From NCBI GenBank assembly GCA_026770025.1, contig JAMXDE010000025.1, positions 496,001-560,000 of the forward strand: a stretch of 64,000 nucleotides of DNA, in the 5' to 3' direction. Both the position numbers and the translations under genes were made by a program. Source of the DNA: Craspedostauros australis (taxonomy: Eukaryota; Bacillariophyta; Bacillariophyceae; Mastogloiales; Achnanthaceae). The notes under the pieces are model-generated. The model saw only the letters and a program-made list of their open reading frames with translations, was not told where the DNA came from and made no database searches. This document shows, in pieces, positions 44,703 to 54,353 of the stretch; within the stretch, counting starts at the first letter, position 1, and every line of letters begins with the position of its first letter.

Positions 44703-47700
44703 TTAGTCCAATGCTGACCTTGGCTGGATGATATCGCCCTTGTGTCTGTCGTAGATCTCCTTCTTCGTGTTCTTGGTGAACCCGTCGGCGATGTTGTCCT
44801 CTGAACGTACGAACCGGGCTCTAGCCTCTCTGTTCGCAATCAGTTCTCGAATGAAGTGATGTCGTATGTCGATGTGTCTGGTTCGGGCGGATGTGGATGG
44901 GTTGGAAGCGATGAAGATTGCTCCCACGTTGTCAACCATCACGTCTGCTGGTCTGTGCATCTCCAGCCCGATGTCTCTCATCAGTTGGGTGAGGAAGCGG
45001 ATCTCCTTTCCGGCCTCCGATAGTGCAACGTACTCTGCTTCCGTTGAGCTCAGTGTCACGCTGCGTTGTGCCTTCGATCTCCAGATGATTGGCACTCCTT
45101 GTAGTAGCACGATGTGTCCTCCTACGCTGATGCGGTTGTCCTTGTCGCCAGCGAACTCGCTGTCGGTGTATACAACAATCTTCCATGCATCGTTCTCCAA
45201 TGGATCCGGCTTCACCCTCAGTCCATATTCCCTCGTGTCCGACACGAACTTCATGACCCTTAGCATTTCCTTGTATGCTACGGCTGTTGGTCCATCCAAC
45301 ACCTTGGTCAGTTCACGTACTGCGTTGGTGATGTCGGGCCGGGAGTGTTTCACCAAGTATAGCAGCATACCTACTCCACTTCGGTACCTGCTGTGCCGTT
45401 CCTTGTCCACCTTGGGCGAGTCACTGTCCCTTTGGATGCCTTGCCCTGGTGTCCCTGGTGTACCGTACCGCTGTAGCTTCATCACGTCGTCCTTGAATGT
45501 CTCGGTGATGTTCTTGATGATGTGCGGTTGGTTCACCCAGCAGTTCGTATGATCGTGGTTGAATATGATCTTGCAACTGAGATAGTCTTCAAGATCCTCT
45601 TCCACCTTGATTCCGAACCGCTCTGCCTTGATATCCCTCACTAGCTTCTTCAGTTCCTGTTCCTCTCCGATGCACAAGCAATCGTCAACGTAGGTTCCGA
45701 TCAGCAGTAGGCTCCCTTCCTGATTCCGAATCAGAAGGCATGGATCCACAGCGCTCTGTCTAAACCCCAATTTGAGTAGGATGTCGACCAGCTTCTTGTT
45801 CCATTGTCTGGCACTCTGCACGAGTCCATAAATCGTCTTCTTGAGTAGCAGGCATTCGTCGGCTTCATGCTTCATACCCTTGGGGCATCGCATGTAGATC
45901 TCCTCCTCGAGCTCTCCATGTAAGAATGCTGTCTCAAAGTCGATAATGATGCTGTCCAAGTGTAACAACATCTTCATTGTGAGCATAACGCGGTAGGTTG
46001 CGTCGTGTATCACTGGTGCGTGGTGTGCTGAGAAGTCAACTCCTGCAATCTGCGAGTATCCGCATGCGACGAGTCTTGCACGGAACACACCGTTCCTCTT
46101 CTCCTTGAACACCCATTTGGTCTTCACGCATCGCCGATCCTTTGGCATTTGGTTCATCTTGATCTTCTCCCATACTCCTCTTCTGGTCATATCGTTGAAC
46201 TCCTTGTTGATGGCCTCCCGCCATTTCGTTCTCTTCTCAGGATCTGCATGATCCCAGCACTCCTCGAATGTGGTTGGGTCTAGCATCATTGCGACATTAG
46301 CTTGTTCGTACCCCTCTTCGAGTGATCGTTGGTCCAATCCTTGGCTCGCCGTGATGAAGTCGTCGAGTCTCATCTTACCGTGAGTAGTATCTATCATCAT
46401 ACCTGCGACGTCTCTGTTGAATGTTGACCAATTCGTGTGGAAATCCTGTCCTGATGTTGCCAATGGTGTGGTAGTCGTTGTTGGAGTAGTCTCGTTCTCT
46501 CCTTCATCTGATTCTGACTCTCCACTGGATCCTAGGTCTCGTTCCTCCATTGGAATGGGTGAATTGTTGAACCCCGCGAGAGCCTTCAGCATCCTTGGCA
46601 TTCCTCTAACAGGTGTTGCGACTGGGACCTCGTCTTGATCGTGTGGTCTCTTCTCGTTGTCCCTTCCGGACTCATCGTCGTTATCATCGTACGAATCGTC
46701 ATCCCCTTGGGTGGGGAGCAAGTCATCTTGCCCTTGAGCAGCGTCTTCTGTATCTACATCAATTCCGGCTCCTCTGCTCTGATCTGCGTCGTCGGTCTCC
46801 ATTCCCTTGATGGTGTCCTCACGTCGCTCCCAAGTTACTCTATTGTTCGGGGAAGGTATCTCCGATGTAGAGTCGTCATCTTCCAGGTCCATTAGTACTG
46901 ACCTGTTGGCGTTCGCAATACCCTTGAACTGCCCATATGACTGGTTCATCCATGTCACGTCTCTTGTGATTAGGATTCTCGTTGTAGCTAGATTCATCAT
47001 CCGGTATACACCACTAGCATGCGATTGGCCGTATCCGACGAACATAGCCGGTTTGGATCTGCTGTCCAGCTTCGCCTTGATTGTTCGTCCTCCAATGTGG
47101 ACCATACCTATTTCCCCGAATGTACGCAGTCCATCTACGTAGGTGGGGATCTGTTCGTTGAACAGGATACACGCTGGTTCTCTTGTCTTTGTTCCGATGA
47201 TGTTCTCCAATTGCGTGGCTGTGCGAGCTGCTTCTGCCCACAGCTTACTTCGAGAGCTCTTCGGCAGATGCGTCTGGTTTAGCATGGCTCTCACCTTTCC
47301 GTACAGTACCGCGAATTTTCGCTCCACGCGACCATTTTGTTGGGGAGTGGCCGCGGCGGTGTACTCGAAAGTCGGTCCGAACCCAGCGTTAAGTAGTTGC
47401 TTCTCCGTGGAGTAATTTTCTCCCGCGTTGTCACATCTCACATTTTTCACGTTCACTTCCTGATTCGCCTGAAGCCACCGTAATAACCCCACCATCTTGG
47501 ATCCGACGTCACTCTTTTCTTTCACGAAGAAACTCCAGCAGTAATCGCTGTAGTCATCGATAACCAGAAGCCAGTATTTGCCTTGGCCGAAACTGTACGT
47601 CTGAACACTCGATGTGTCCATGAACAGTCGCTCTCCGACTTTCTTTGCTCTTGGCTGTAGAGTTTTCGTCAATCCTCTTTGTCGCGATTTGCCGATCGCG

Positions 47701-50471
47701 CAATCCACACAAGCGTTCAGCTTCCCTGTGACATTCCATCCGTATCGTCCCGCAGTGCGAGAGATGGTGTAAGTGTCAACATGGCCTAACATTTTATGGA
47801 TTTTGTTGATGTCGATCGGTTTCTTCGTCGACACCCCGACGTTGGCTTGATCGTCGAGTGCAGGAGCGGCTATCATGTTTACGCCACTCACAAATCCGCT
47901 GTGCGTCGCCATGATGCGATCGAAGCGAATGCGTTGTCCCTTCTTCTCCAAGGACATGACCACACCTCGGTTGCTAATATCGAAACCATTTTCGAGAGCC
48001 TTGTTGATGCTCAAGAGGTTGACCCATAACTCAGGTACGTACTTCACCGACTTGAGGAGGATGATTGCGGTATCGCCATTCTTTTGCATGACCTTCATCC
48101 GCTTGTCCCCCACCTTGGTTGCCTTGAGGTATCGACCGCTGCCTACCTTGATGGAGTGATTCGCTGTGCGCACGTTGATCATACCCTCGTCGTTGTTCGT
48201 GAGGTGACAGGAGGCGCCGGAATCTCCCAACCAGGTGTTGGCCTCGTGGCGGTCGGGTGCGATGGTCGACTTACGCGTATCGACGTCGTCCAAGTCCCCG
48301 ATCACCATTGCCATTTCGTGGCCGTTGGCATCGCTGTACAGCGGTAGCTCGCAGTGAGTGCGATAATCACGGACGCCATTGATGCTCGGATGGTGCATCC
48401 ACATCAGCTGCTCCGATGCGGTGCTGCTCATCGCTCCGATCAGCGCCTGTTGAATTGGCTGAAGGCGAACGTTCTCCAGCATTCCGTTCATCCGGTATGC
48501 ATTCACGCAGATGTCGAGTGCGCCTCGCACTCCGATTTGGTGCATCAAGTAGTACAAGGAGCGTGGCTCCACCCCCGTCAGTCTGAGGGTTGCAATGTCA
48601 TGTACTGCGTCGATGCAGATGAGGGAGAGTTCGGACCGGACGTCGTTTGGTGAAAGGACGTTGCTCAACGAGCATCGGGCGGTCACGAATAATAATTCGC
48701 TCGTTTCATCTAGCACCTCTCTGCGCACCATCCTTTCGCCTTCGTTTCTAGGCACGGCACCTCTTGGCTCGTTGGCGAGCTGGATGAAGAAGGGTATGTT
48801 CGGGCAGTCCACGCACCATGCGTAGAGGGGCCCGCGCTTGAGGCACAACGGACACCATCCGTTGTTCATGTCGCGACGCGATGATTGCTCGATCATGTCG
48901 TCGAGTGCGCTTGGACGGGATGGGAGACTATAGACCGGTTCGTTGATGGCGCGGTCGATGTTGTCGTTGTCGACTCCTGTCATCGCCATCTCCGTTACGT
49001 CTGCGTCCTCCTCATCTGTCGTTCCCTCGTGGTACTCTGTGACCACTTCGTCGGGATCCTCGGCTTCTGCGTCGGATGAAAAGAGCTTGTCTTTGATCAT
49101 CTCCTCGTCGTTGATAGGGGGCCCGTAGTAACCGTACTCTCGTGGAGAGTGCTTGGCCATATCTTCAGAAGTCCATGCTCTTTCTGCGTTGGATGTTCCG
49201 CTCTCGAAGCTGGCGGTTCCGTCGACGTCGATCGTGACGAACGCCATGTCATCCATCATCACGTCGTCATCGTGTGAAAACACACGGTCCTGTGTGGTCA
49301 CATTTCTGTCTTGGTTTGCGAATTTGGTGATTTTGTTGAGTTTTTCGATGATCACATTTTCTTCTTCGATCGCGTCTTCGTTGATGAACACACACATCAT
49401 ATTGTCTGATGCGGTGAGTGCGACGTCGTCGACTCCATCCATTCCGTCGGTAGCGACGTTGGCGGAGTCCGCCTCCTTCATGGCGGCCCTGAGCTTGAAG
49501 CACTGCACAATCTTGTGCCCCTTCTTGCCGCAGTAGTTGCATTCCCCGTTGAATTTGGGTTTGCCTCCGCCGTTGCCTTGGCCCTTCAACTTGTTCTTGC
49601 CGTTGCCCTTCTTGGCTGCGGAGCGACAATCCGCCTTCTTATGGCCGTAGGCGCCACAGTTGCGACAGTTGCCCTTGAAGCTCCCCATGGCTGCGAGTGC
49701 CATCTCCTCCTTACTGTTGTTGCCGCCTCGGTTGGAGTTGCCTCCCTTGATGTTGCGGCCGTCGTAGGTGGCGCTCATGGTCTCGCGGATGTCTTCGATA
49801 GTCATGGTCTCTTCCTTTCCGAGGAATCTGAGTTCTATGATCTTCACATCCATTTCGTACTCTTTGCCAAGGGCGTTGAGCACGAGCATGTGGTACTGCT
49901 GCATATCCATGTTGATACCAGCGTTACCGAGGCGATTGCGCAGCACTTCCATTTCGGTGAGGAACGTGTCTGGATTCTCGCCCTTCTTCAATCGCATCCC
50001 GTTGAGTTGAGCCAACAACTTTGCCTTCATAGGCGCGGTTCGTTGCTCGTAGATGCGCTCAAGAGCCTTCCACGCCTTGTGCGGGTCTCCACTCTCAGTG
50101 AGACTGCCCTTAGTCCCCACCACAGCCATGAAGGCGACATCGCCTTCCGTAGTTTCGTGGTTGATAGCCACGGTCAGTTCTTCGAACGCATACTTAGCCA
50201 GCATCTTCTTGTATTCTGCCTTTTCCGCACGGGTCAGGGAGGATACTTTCTTAGGTTCACTCGCGCCTTCCTCCGTTTTTGGAACGGGAGCCAAAGGGTC
50301 TGAGCTGAACGGTGCTGGCTTCACCACTACGTCATCGAAGTCCATGAGGTAAAAATCCTCGAGCCCCTTGCGCGTGGCGCGGGTGATGAACTTGATACTC
50401 CAGCCTTTCCAACTGGAACGCTTGCCGTCGAAGACGACAACGCGATCAGACTTGAAGAGGTGGGAGCTCAT
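44703..50471 (-). CDS. Polyprotein of element C (gag-pol), 1922 residues
   Basis: Single frame from the ATG at 50471 to a stop at 44703. Parts: gag (about 1-250, MSSHLFKSDRVVVFDGKRSS); CCHC knuckles CRNCGAYGHKKADC (about 268) and CNYCGKKGHKIVQC (about 310); a region of some 400 residues with an acidic half, a zinc-ribbon-like CPLCLKRGPLYAWCVDC (about 538) and a helical half; protease (LGDSGASCHLTNN near 749); integrase (about 880-1150); an acidic linker; reverse transcriptase (about 1455-1680, YVDDCLCIGEE near 1595); RNase H (about 1760-1915). Close relative of A throughout; B and D share the layout at lower identity. Confidence 0.95.
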   Translation of the reverse strand: MSSHLFKSDRVVVFDGKRSSWKGWSIKFITRATRKGLEDFYLMDFDDVVVKPAPFSSDPLAPVPKTEEGASEPKKVSSLTRAEKAEYKKMLAKYAFEELTVAINHETTEGDVAFMAVVGTKGSLTESGDPHKAWKALERIYEQRTAPMKAKLLAQLNGMRLKKGENPDTFLTEMEVLRNRLGNAGINMDMQQYHMLVLNALGKEYEMDVKIIELRFLGKEETMTIEDIRETMSATYDGRNIKGGNSNRGGNNSKEEMALAAMGSFKGNCRNCGAYGHKKADCRSAAKKGNGKNKLKGQGNGGGKPKFNGECNYCGKKGHKIVQCFKLRAAMKEADSANVATDGMDGVDDVALTASDNMMCVFINEDAIEEENVIIEKLNKITKFANQDRNVTTQDRVFSHDDDVMMDDMAFVTIDVDGTASFESGTSNAERAWTSEDMAKHSPREYGYYGPPINDEEMIKDKLFSSDAEAEDPDEVVTEYHEGTTDEEDADVTEMAMTGVDNDNIDRAINEPVYSLPSRPSALDDMIEQSSRRDMNNGWCPLCLKRGPLYAWCVDCPNIPFFIQLANEPRGAVPRNEGERMVRREVLDETSELLFVTARCSLSNVLSPNDVRSELSLICIDAVHDIATLRLTGVEPRSLYYLMHQIGVRGALDICVNAYRMNGMLENVRLQPIQQALIGAMSSTASEQLMWMHHPSINGVRDYRTHCELPLYSDANGHEMAMVIGDLDDVDTRKSTIAPDRHEANTWLGDSGASCHLTNNDEGMINVRTANHSIKVGSGRYLKATKVGDKRMKVMQKNGDTAIILLKSVKYVPELWVNLLSINKALENGFDISNRGVVMSLEKKGQRIRFDRIMATHSGFVSGVNMIAAPALDDQANVGVSTKKPIDINKIHKMLGHVDTYTISRTAGRYGWNVTGKLNACVDCAIGKSRQRGLTKTLQPRAKKVGERLFMDTSSVQTYSFGQGKYWLLVIDDYSDYCWSFFVKEKSDVGSKMVGLLRWLQANQEVNVKNVRCDNAGENYSTEKQLLNAGFGPTFEYTAAATPQQNGRVERKFAVLYGKVRAMLNQTHLPKSSRSKLWAEAARTATQLENIIGTKTREPACILFNEQIPTYVDGLRTFGEIGMVHIGGRTIKAKLDSRSKPAMFVGYGQSHASGVYRMMNLATTRILITRDVTWMNQSYGQFKGIANANRSVLMDLEDDDSTSEIPSPNNRVTWERREDTIKGMETDDADQSRGAGIDVDTEDAAQGQDDLLPTQGDDDSYDDNDDESGRDNEKRPHDQDEVPVATPVRGMPRMLKALAGFNNSPIPMEERDLGSSGESESDEGENETTPTTTTTPLATSGQDFHTNWSTFNRDVAGMMIDTTHGKMRLDDFITASQGLDQRSLEEGYEQANVAMMLDPTTFEECWDHADPEKRTKWREAINKEFNDMTRRGVWEKIKMNQMPKDRRCVKTKWVFKEKRNGVFRARLVACGYSQIAGVDFSAHHAPVIHDATYRVMLTMKMLLHLDSIIIDFETAFLHGELEEEIYMRCPKGMKHEADECLLLKKTIYGLVQSARQWNKKLVDILLKLGFRQSAVDPCLLIRNQEGSLLLIGTYVDDCLCIGEEQELKKLVRDIKAERFGIKVEEDLEDYLSCKIIFNHDHTNCWVNQPHIIKNITETFKDDVMKLQRYGTPGTPGQGIQRDSDSPKVDKERHSRYRSGVGMLLYLVKHSRPDITNAVRELTKVLDGPTAVAYKEMLRVMKFVSDTREYGLRVKPDPLENDAWKIVVYTDSEFAGDKDNRISVGGHIVLLQGVPIIWRSKAQRSVTLSSTEAEYVALSEAGKEIRFLTQLMRDIGLEMHRPADVMVDNVGAIFIASNPSTSARTRHIDIRHHFIRELIANREARARFVRSEDNIADGFTKNTKKEIYDRHKGDIIQPRSALD

Positions 50472-50553
50472 GGTCGAAGTAGTGGTGGTGATGTTCGTTG
50501 CTGTGTTGGTGGGTGATGGAAACGTTGGATTTCAATCGTTACGTTTCGAAACG

Positions 50554-51308
50554 TGTTGGAAATCCGGGGTTAGGTAGTAGATTAATCTCTTATCAATCTG
50601 TACCAATTTAGAACTGTGAGAACAAACTCCTTGACTCTCCAATTCCAGTTCAGCAGCAAGTGTAATCTGTAGCAGTTCACCATGATCATGCACTTGTTCA
50701 TGGTTGCTTTCATCTGCTTCATCAGCTTGCTCTCATGCTCTCTTCTGCAGGTTCATCATGCATCATCGTGGTGATTTGCATCTTCTACATTCGAGCAGCA
50801 TCTCTCATAGACGCACAGGTACCTTCAGCATGGGTCTCAGTCTGATCGATCCCACTTGACCTTCGGTTCCTCAGTATTCCACCTGCGCCATCATCACATA
50901 CTCACCGGTCATGTTCATTCCATGTCGCGTCGTCATTCGTGCTCTTGAGCGGATAGGAGCATCGCCTCCGTTTCGCTTTCTCAGAGAAGCGATCCCTTGT
51001 CCGTCGATGCGCGTCGACATGTCTGATACATATCGACAGTTTCGCCCATAGTCTTGGCTCATGTGCGATTACATCCCTAGAGGTCGATCCATAGGTTCGC
51101 CCTCATTACAGCGGTGGTACATGGATAGGCTCCATGGTGGGACATGACTGATGTTGATGTCATTCATGAACAGAGGGTTGATGGGGGACAGGCTGCAAGG
51201 TGGTCCGAGTGTTGCCAACAAAGTTGACCTCGTCGAGTTGTGAAGATATTATTGGGAGGTGCGGCAATCATGGGTATCTTGGTAAAAGCGTACCCCCGAT
51301 TCCTGACA
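50554..51308 (-). repeat. 5' LTR of element C
   Basis: 755 bp partner of 43863-44617. The palindrome CGTTTCGAAACG (50542-50553) lies just inside it, followed by a leader much like that of element A. Confidence 0.96.
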
Positions 51309-52382
51309 TCCCAGAACGTGCCGTCGACATAAGCAATCACATCGTCCACCAAGCCATGGGTGAGACGGTGATTGTTCTCCGCATAGTCGGGGAATCGATC
51401 ATGAAACAAGCCAATGTCGCTCAGGTACGGTTTGCCAATGTCATAGAAGTAGGAGTAGAAAGTGGAGGCAATGCTGGAAATACGGACGCTGTCCATGCTG
51501 AATCTCTGTTCCATGTCACACAGTCGTCCGCGATGTGCCAGACGGAACAGCATGACGAGCAATCCCATTTCGTAGGATACCTTGTATCGATTCCGCACTT
51601 GAATGCATGCAGGATCTGCCTCACCGGACACCGCCTGGAATTTGGGCCAGAGACGGTCAGCCAGACGTTGAAGATCACGCACACGGAAACGAAAGTGACG
51701 AACACTTTCGCGCTCGTCCAGTTCTGCGATGGCAATGTTCCTGTTGGTGAACATGGGAGGAGGTCCCAATGGAACAAGGTAGATTTGCTGCATTTGTAGC
51801 ACATGACGGCCCAATGCGACGATGTTGCTATAGTGCTGAACCAGAATCACGACGCCTGCATAATCCAGACGTTGGACGTCGATGTCTGCAAGTTGAGCGA
51901 TGGCAGCCTCAAATCGAGTGATTGCTTCTTGCAATGCCTGCCGCTCGGGAACAGTATTCCAATTAGGATTGACCATAACAACGATAGTAAGCAGTGGTCG
52001 AACGCGTAGAGGAGCTGTGTGTGCGAAAGTGCGATGAACACAGACAAATCCAATGAGCAACGAGTATAGCATGGCATGTAGCATGGAGGGAACGCATCAT
52101 GCAACATCAAAAAGGGAACAGATGATGTGTTGTGACACTCATGGCCAAAATGTGACGCCCTTCGGGAGCAGTCAAAGCGAACGTGTCTAAATTAGATACC
52201 CTAGAGATGGCGCGAACGCTTAATGACTCCAAGTAATCCAAGCAGCATTCTGTCACGCAACAGTCCTGTGCAGTTTCCGTCACTCGAGAGTCAATGTCGT
52301 ATGTGACACGTCGTCTGGGGGCCTCTGAGTGGAAATCGAAACAATGCGAAACCTCTCTAATGGTGAGAAATTCTTGTGTATT

Positions 52383-53484
52383 AGAGGCCTATCGCATTTC
52401 ACATTCACACCCCTGTGTTGATGTCACATGTGGCACTCACGTTCGGATTTCACATTGGTACTCGTGACTAGTTCGTGACCTACTCAGAAAGACGATCAAC
52501 ATGACTGAATCGGCTTCTCTTCTGTAGAATAGAGTTCGAGTTTAGGCTGTTATGATCTGAATGCTTCGTTGCAGGTTATCGCATCACTTGTTGAGACCAA
52601 AGGATGGTAGGATCGTTAATGGGTGTGCTCTGAGTTGCACGCAACGCCCATCCCTCTTTATCCTCTTAGGAGCTTCGTTTTGTGAGAGTTTCGCTGCCAT
52701 CTCTTCTGTCTCAACTTTGCCACTAACAGAGGTCCAGTAACATATGCGCAAGCATTTTGTCCCTGATAATTCATGGCTTGTTCAAGGCTCTGTTGCCAAT
52801 ATCGACGACAGAGACCTCTTGATCACCGTATCATGGAGATAGATTAGCAGTTTGTTGTCCAATAGAAGCTCTTCACGCAGTCTACACAGAACTATTGCGA
52901 TTGCATGTTGGGTTGGTTGGAGACCACCAACGACTTCTGATATGGCAGTCAGGATCTCCAAAGGATGCAAAATGCGCGTTGGTAGAAGTCCCTGGTCGTA
53001 TCTGACGACACTAGTCCTCAGAGCATCAGGAACACGCCGCGGATGTTGTATCGGGTGAAATAGGAAATGAGCAAAGATTCCTCAGCTGGATCATGAAGGT
53101 GGCCTTTGATACTTGAGCGCAGATATCATATGTGAAGCTTACAGGCATATTCGACATCTTAATCGCTCTCTATCGCTCCATGCACCTCTCATTCGGAATG
53201 CTAGTTTCATCATCACTAGCATCTCAAAAAACTATCATCATCACGACAAGGACGACTCAACATTTCTGCAAATGAAGAGAAATGATTGGCCATTGGTTTC
53301 GTTCCAACACGTGGAAGGTTGGATTGCCGGGACTGCAATGTGAAACTCAATTGTGTTTTTGGCTCCTAAAACGCAATCGAGTTTCACTTTCCGAGGGGGA
53401 AGTTCGCATGTTGCCCCTCTAAAAATGTCAATATCAGGTTATTTTGTACCGTGGGACTCCCAATGTGAAATGCGGTAGGCCTCT
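52383..53484. mobile_element. 1.1-kb DNA element with terminal inverted repeats, no transposase seen
   Basis: The left end begins AGAGGCCTATCGCATTTCAC and the right end is its inverted copy; 22 of 23 bases pair (52383-52405 with 53462-53484). ATT flanks both ends (52380-52382 and 53485-53487), which may be a 3-bp target duplication. Inner inverted copies of TTTCACATTG also occur, near 52446 on the left and 53335 on the right. No transposase frame lies inside, so this looks like a non-autonomous element. It sits just upstream of the Harbinger-like transposase, but whether that family moved it is not shown. Confidence 0.6.
53340..53387. repeat. Hairpin-forming inverted repeat
   Basis: Arms of 20 bp (53340-53359 and 53368-53387; starts GTGAAACTCAATTGTG) pair at 18 of 20 positions around an 8-base loop. 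It lies in the right part of the 1.1-kb DNA element and overlaps its inner repeat motif. Confidence 0.75.
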
Positions 53485-53504
53485 ATTGTCAACTTGTTTG
53501 GTGA

Positions 53505-53520
53505 CCCCGGATTTCCAACA
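53505..53520 (+). repeat. LTR end of the A superfamily, opposite orientation, without a visible LTR body
   Basis: CCCCGGATTTCCAACA is an exact match to the terminal 16 bases of the A/C-type LTRs, here on the plus strand. The matching LTR start (TGTCAGG type) is not found to the left, where the 1.1-kb DNA element lies. Probably a truncated LTR remnant. Confidence 0.45.
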
Positions 53521-53537
53521 TAGAAGACACAATCGAA

Positions 53538-54333
53538 TGTTGGCAAGTTCCGCTCACGGTAACCTACGATCGTGGAAGATGGTGTTGGTTGATAGTCGTT
53601 CGTTTGCTATTTCATTAGTTGGCTACTCCGATCCTCTCGGTGTACGCCCGTTCTCTTGCCCGATGCTCTCGGTGCTTCAATCTGTTTCGTAGATTCGGTC
53701 TCCGACTATGAGTCGGTGCGCGAGATGCTCTCTCGTTCCTCTCTGTATTCTCTCTCTGTCTCAGCATCGCATGCTTCGTGCTACGCGATACTACATGTTT
53801 GATGCATACTCAGCATTCGACACTCCGTTCGTTCAGTACTGGTTCCTACTCCATGAGTACTTGCCATTTGAAGTTCATCTCCTGTATCCATGATGCTGAT
53901 GCCCTTCGGTCATTGGATCTTCGCCTCCTGCTCTGACTTGGAGACAGATGTCGACATGGTGACACGATGACATCCTGTCGACGTCAGTAGACGTCCTTCT
54001 GCTCTCCAGATGTCATGTTCCATTGGTGATGCAGCGGTCTGTCAGATGATATCGTCATCTGAGGTTTAGTTGGGAAGTACCTCGAGATTCTCTTGGTACC
54101 ATTGATGGATGGACGGACGATATTCTGATTCTCTCAGAAATCATTATTTGCAAATTTCCTCCAGAAATCTTGCCCCTTTCCATGTGTTCCATTTCCACTG
54201 TAATTCTGACGAATCACAGTATACTATCGACATGAGTGTAGTTATACCGTCCAAGTACGAATGAGAGAATAATGGGTGAACGATGCACATATACACGTAC
54301 ATCTCGACATATACTCACATGTACATCTCGAAA
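53538..54333 (-). repeat. 3' LTR of element D (divergent)
   Basis: 796 bp, starting TGTTGGCAAGTTCCGC on the plus strand; about 7-8% different from the LTR at the other end. The purine tract complement CCCTTCC follows at 54334. Confidence 0.93.
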
Positions 54334-54353
54334 CCCTTCCTGTGTGCATTCGG

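Larger units (their letters stand above)
43863..51308 (-). mobile_element. Copia-type LTR retrotransposon C, apparently whole, inside the Harbinger-like transposase
   Basis: This element is 7446 bp with 755-bp LTRs I read as identical, one uninterrupted 1922-residue frame, and a perfect 6-bp target duplication TCCCAG (43857-43862 and 51309-51314). On the minus strand the LTR starts TGTCAGGAATCGGGGG and ends GGATTTCCAACA. Purine tract GGAAGGG. It belongs to the same superfamily as A but a different subfamily. Looks whole and very young. Confidence 0.97.
43585..52084 (-). pseudogene. PIF/Harbinger-like DDE transposase gene, split by element C and cut short by element A
   Basis: The 5' part lies at 52084-51309 and the middle at 43862-43585, both minus strand; element C separates them and its TCCCAG duplication marks the join. 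The first part (up to about 258 residues) has a helical N-terminal region and ends in DVIAYVDGTFW, holding the first catalytic Asp. The second part has LYSGYKRGHGLHYQGIVAPD and YRLYGDPAYP, with the second Asp, in the order of the DDE_Tnp_4 family (Harbinger transposases and HARBI1). The part that would hold the catalytic Glu is missing: element A begins right after NPYIFAAYM, and the sequence on the far side of A is unrelated. The start may be the ATG at 52084 or the one at 51973 (MVNPNWN). Non-functional in this state. Confidence 0.82.
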
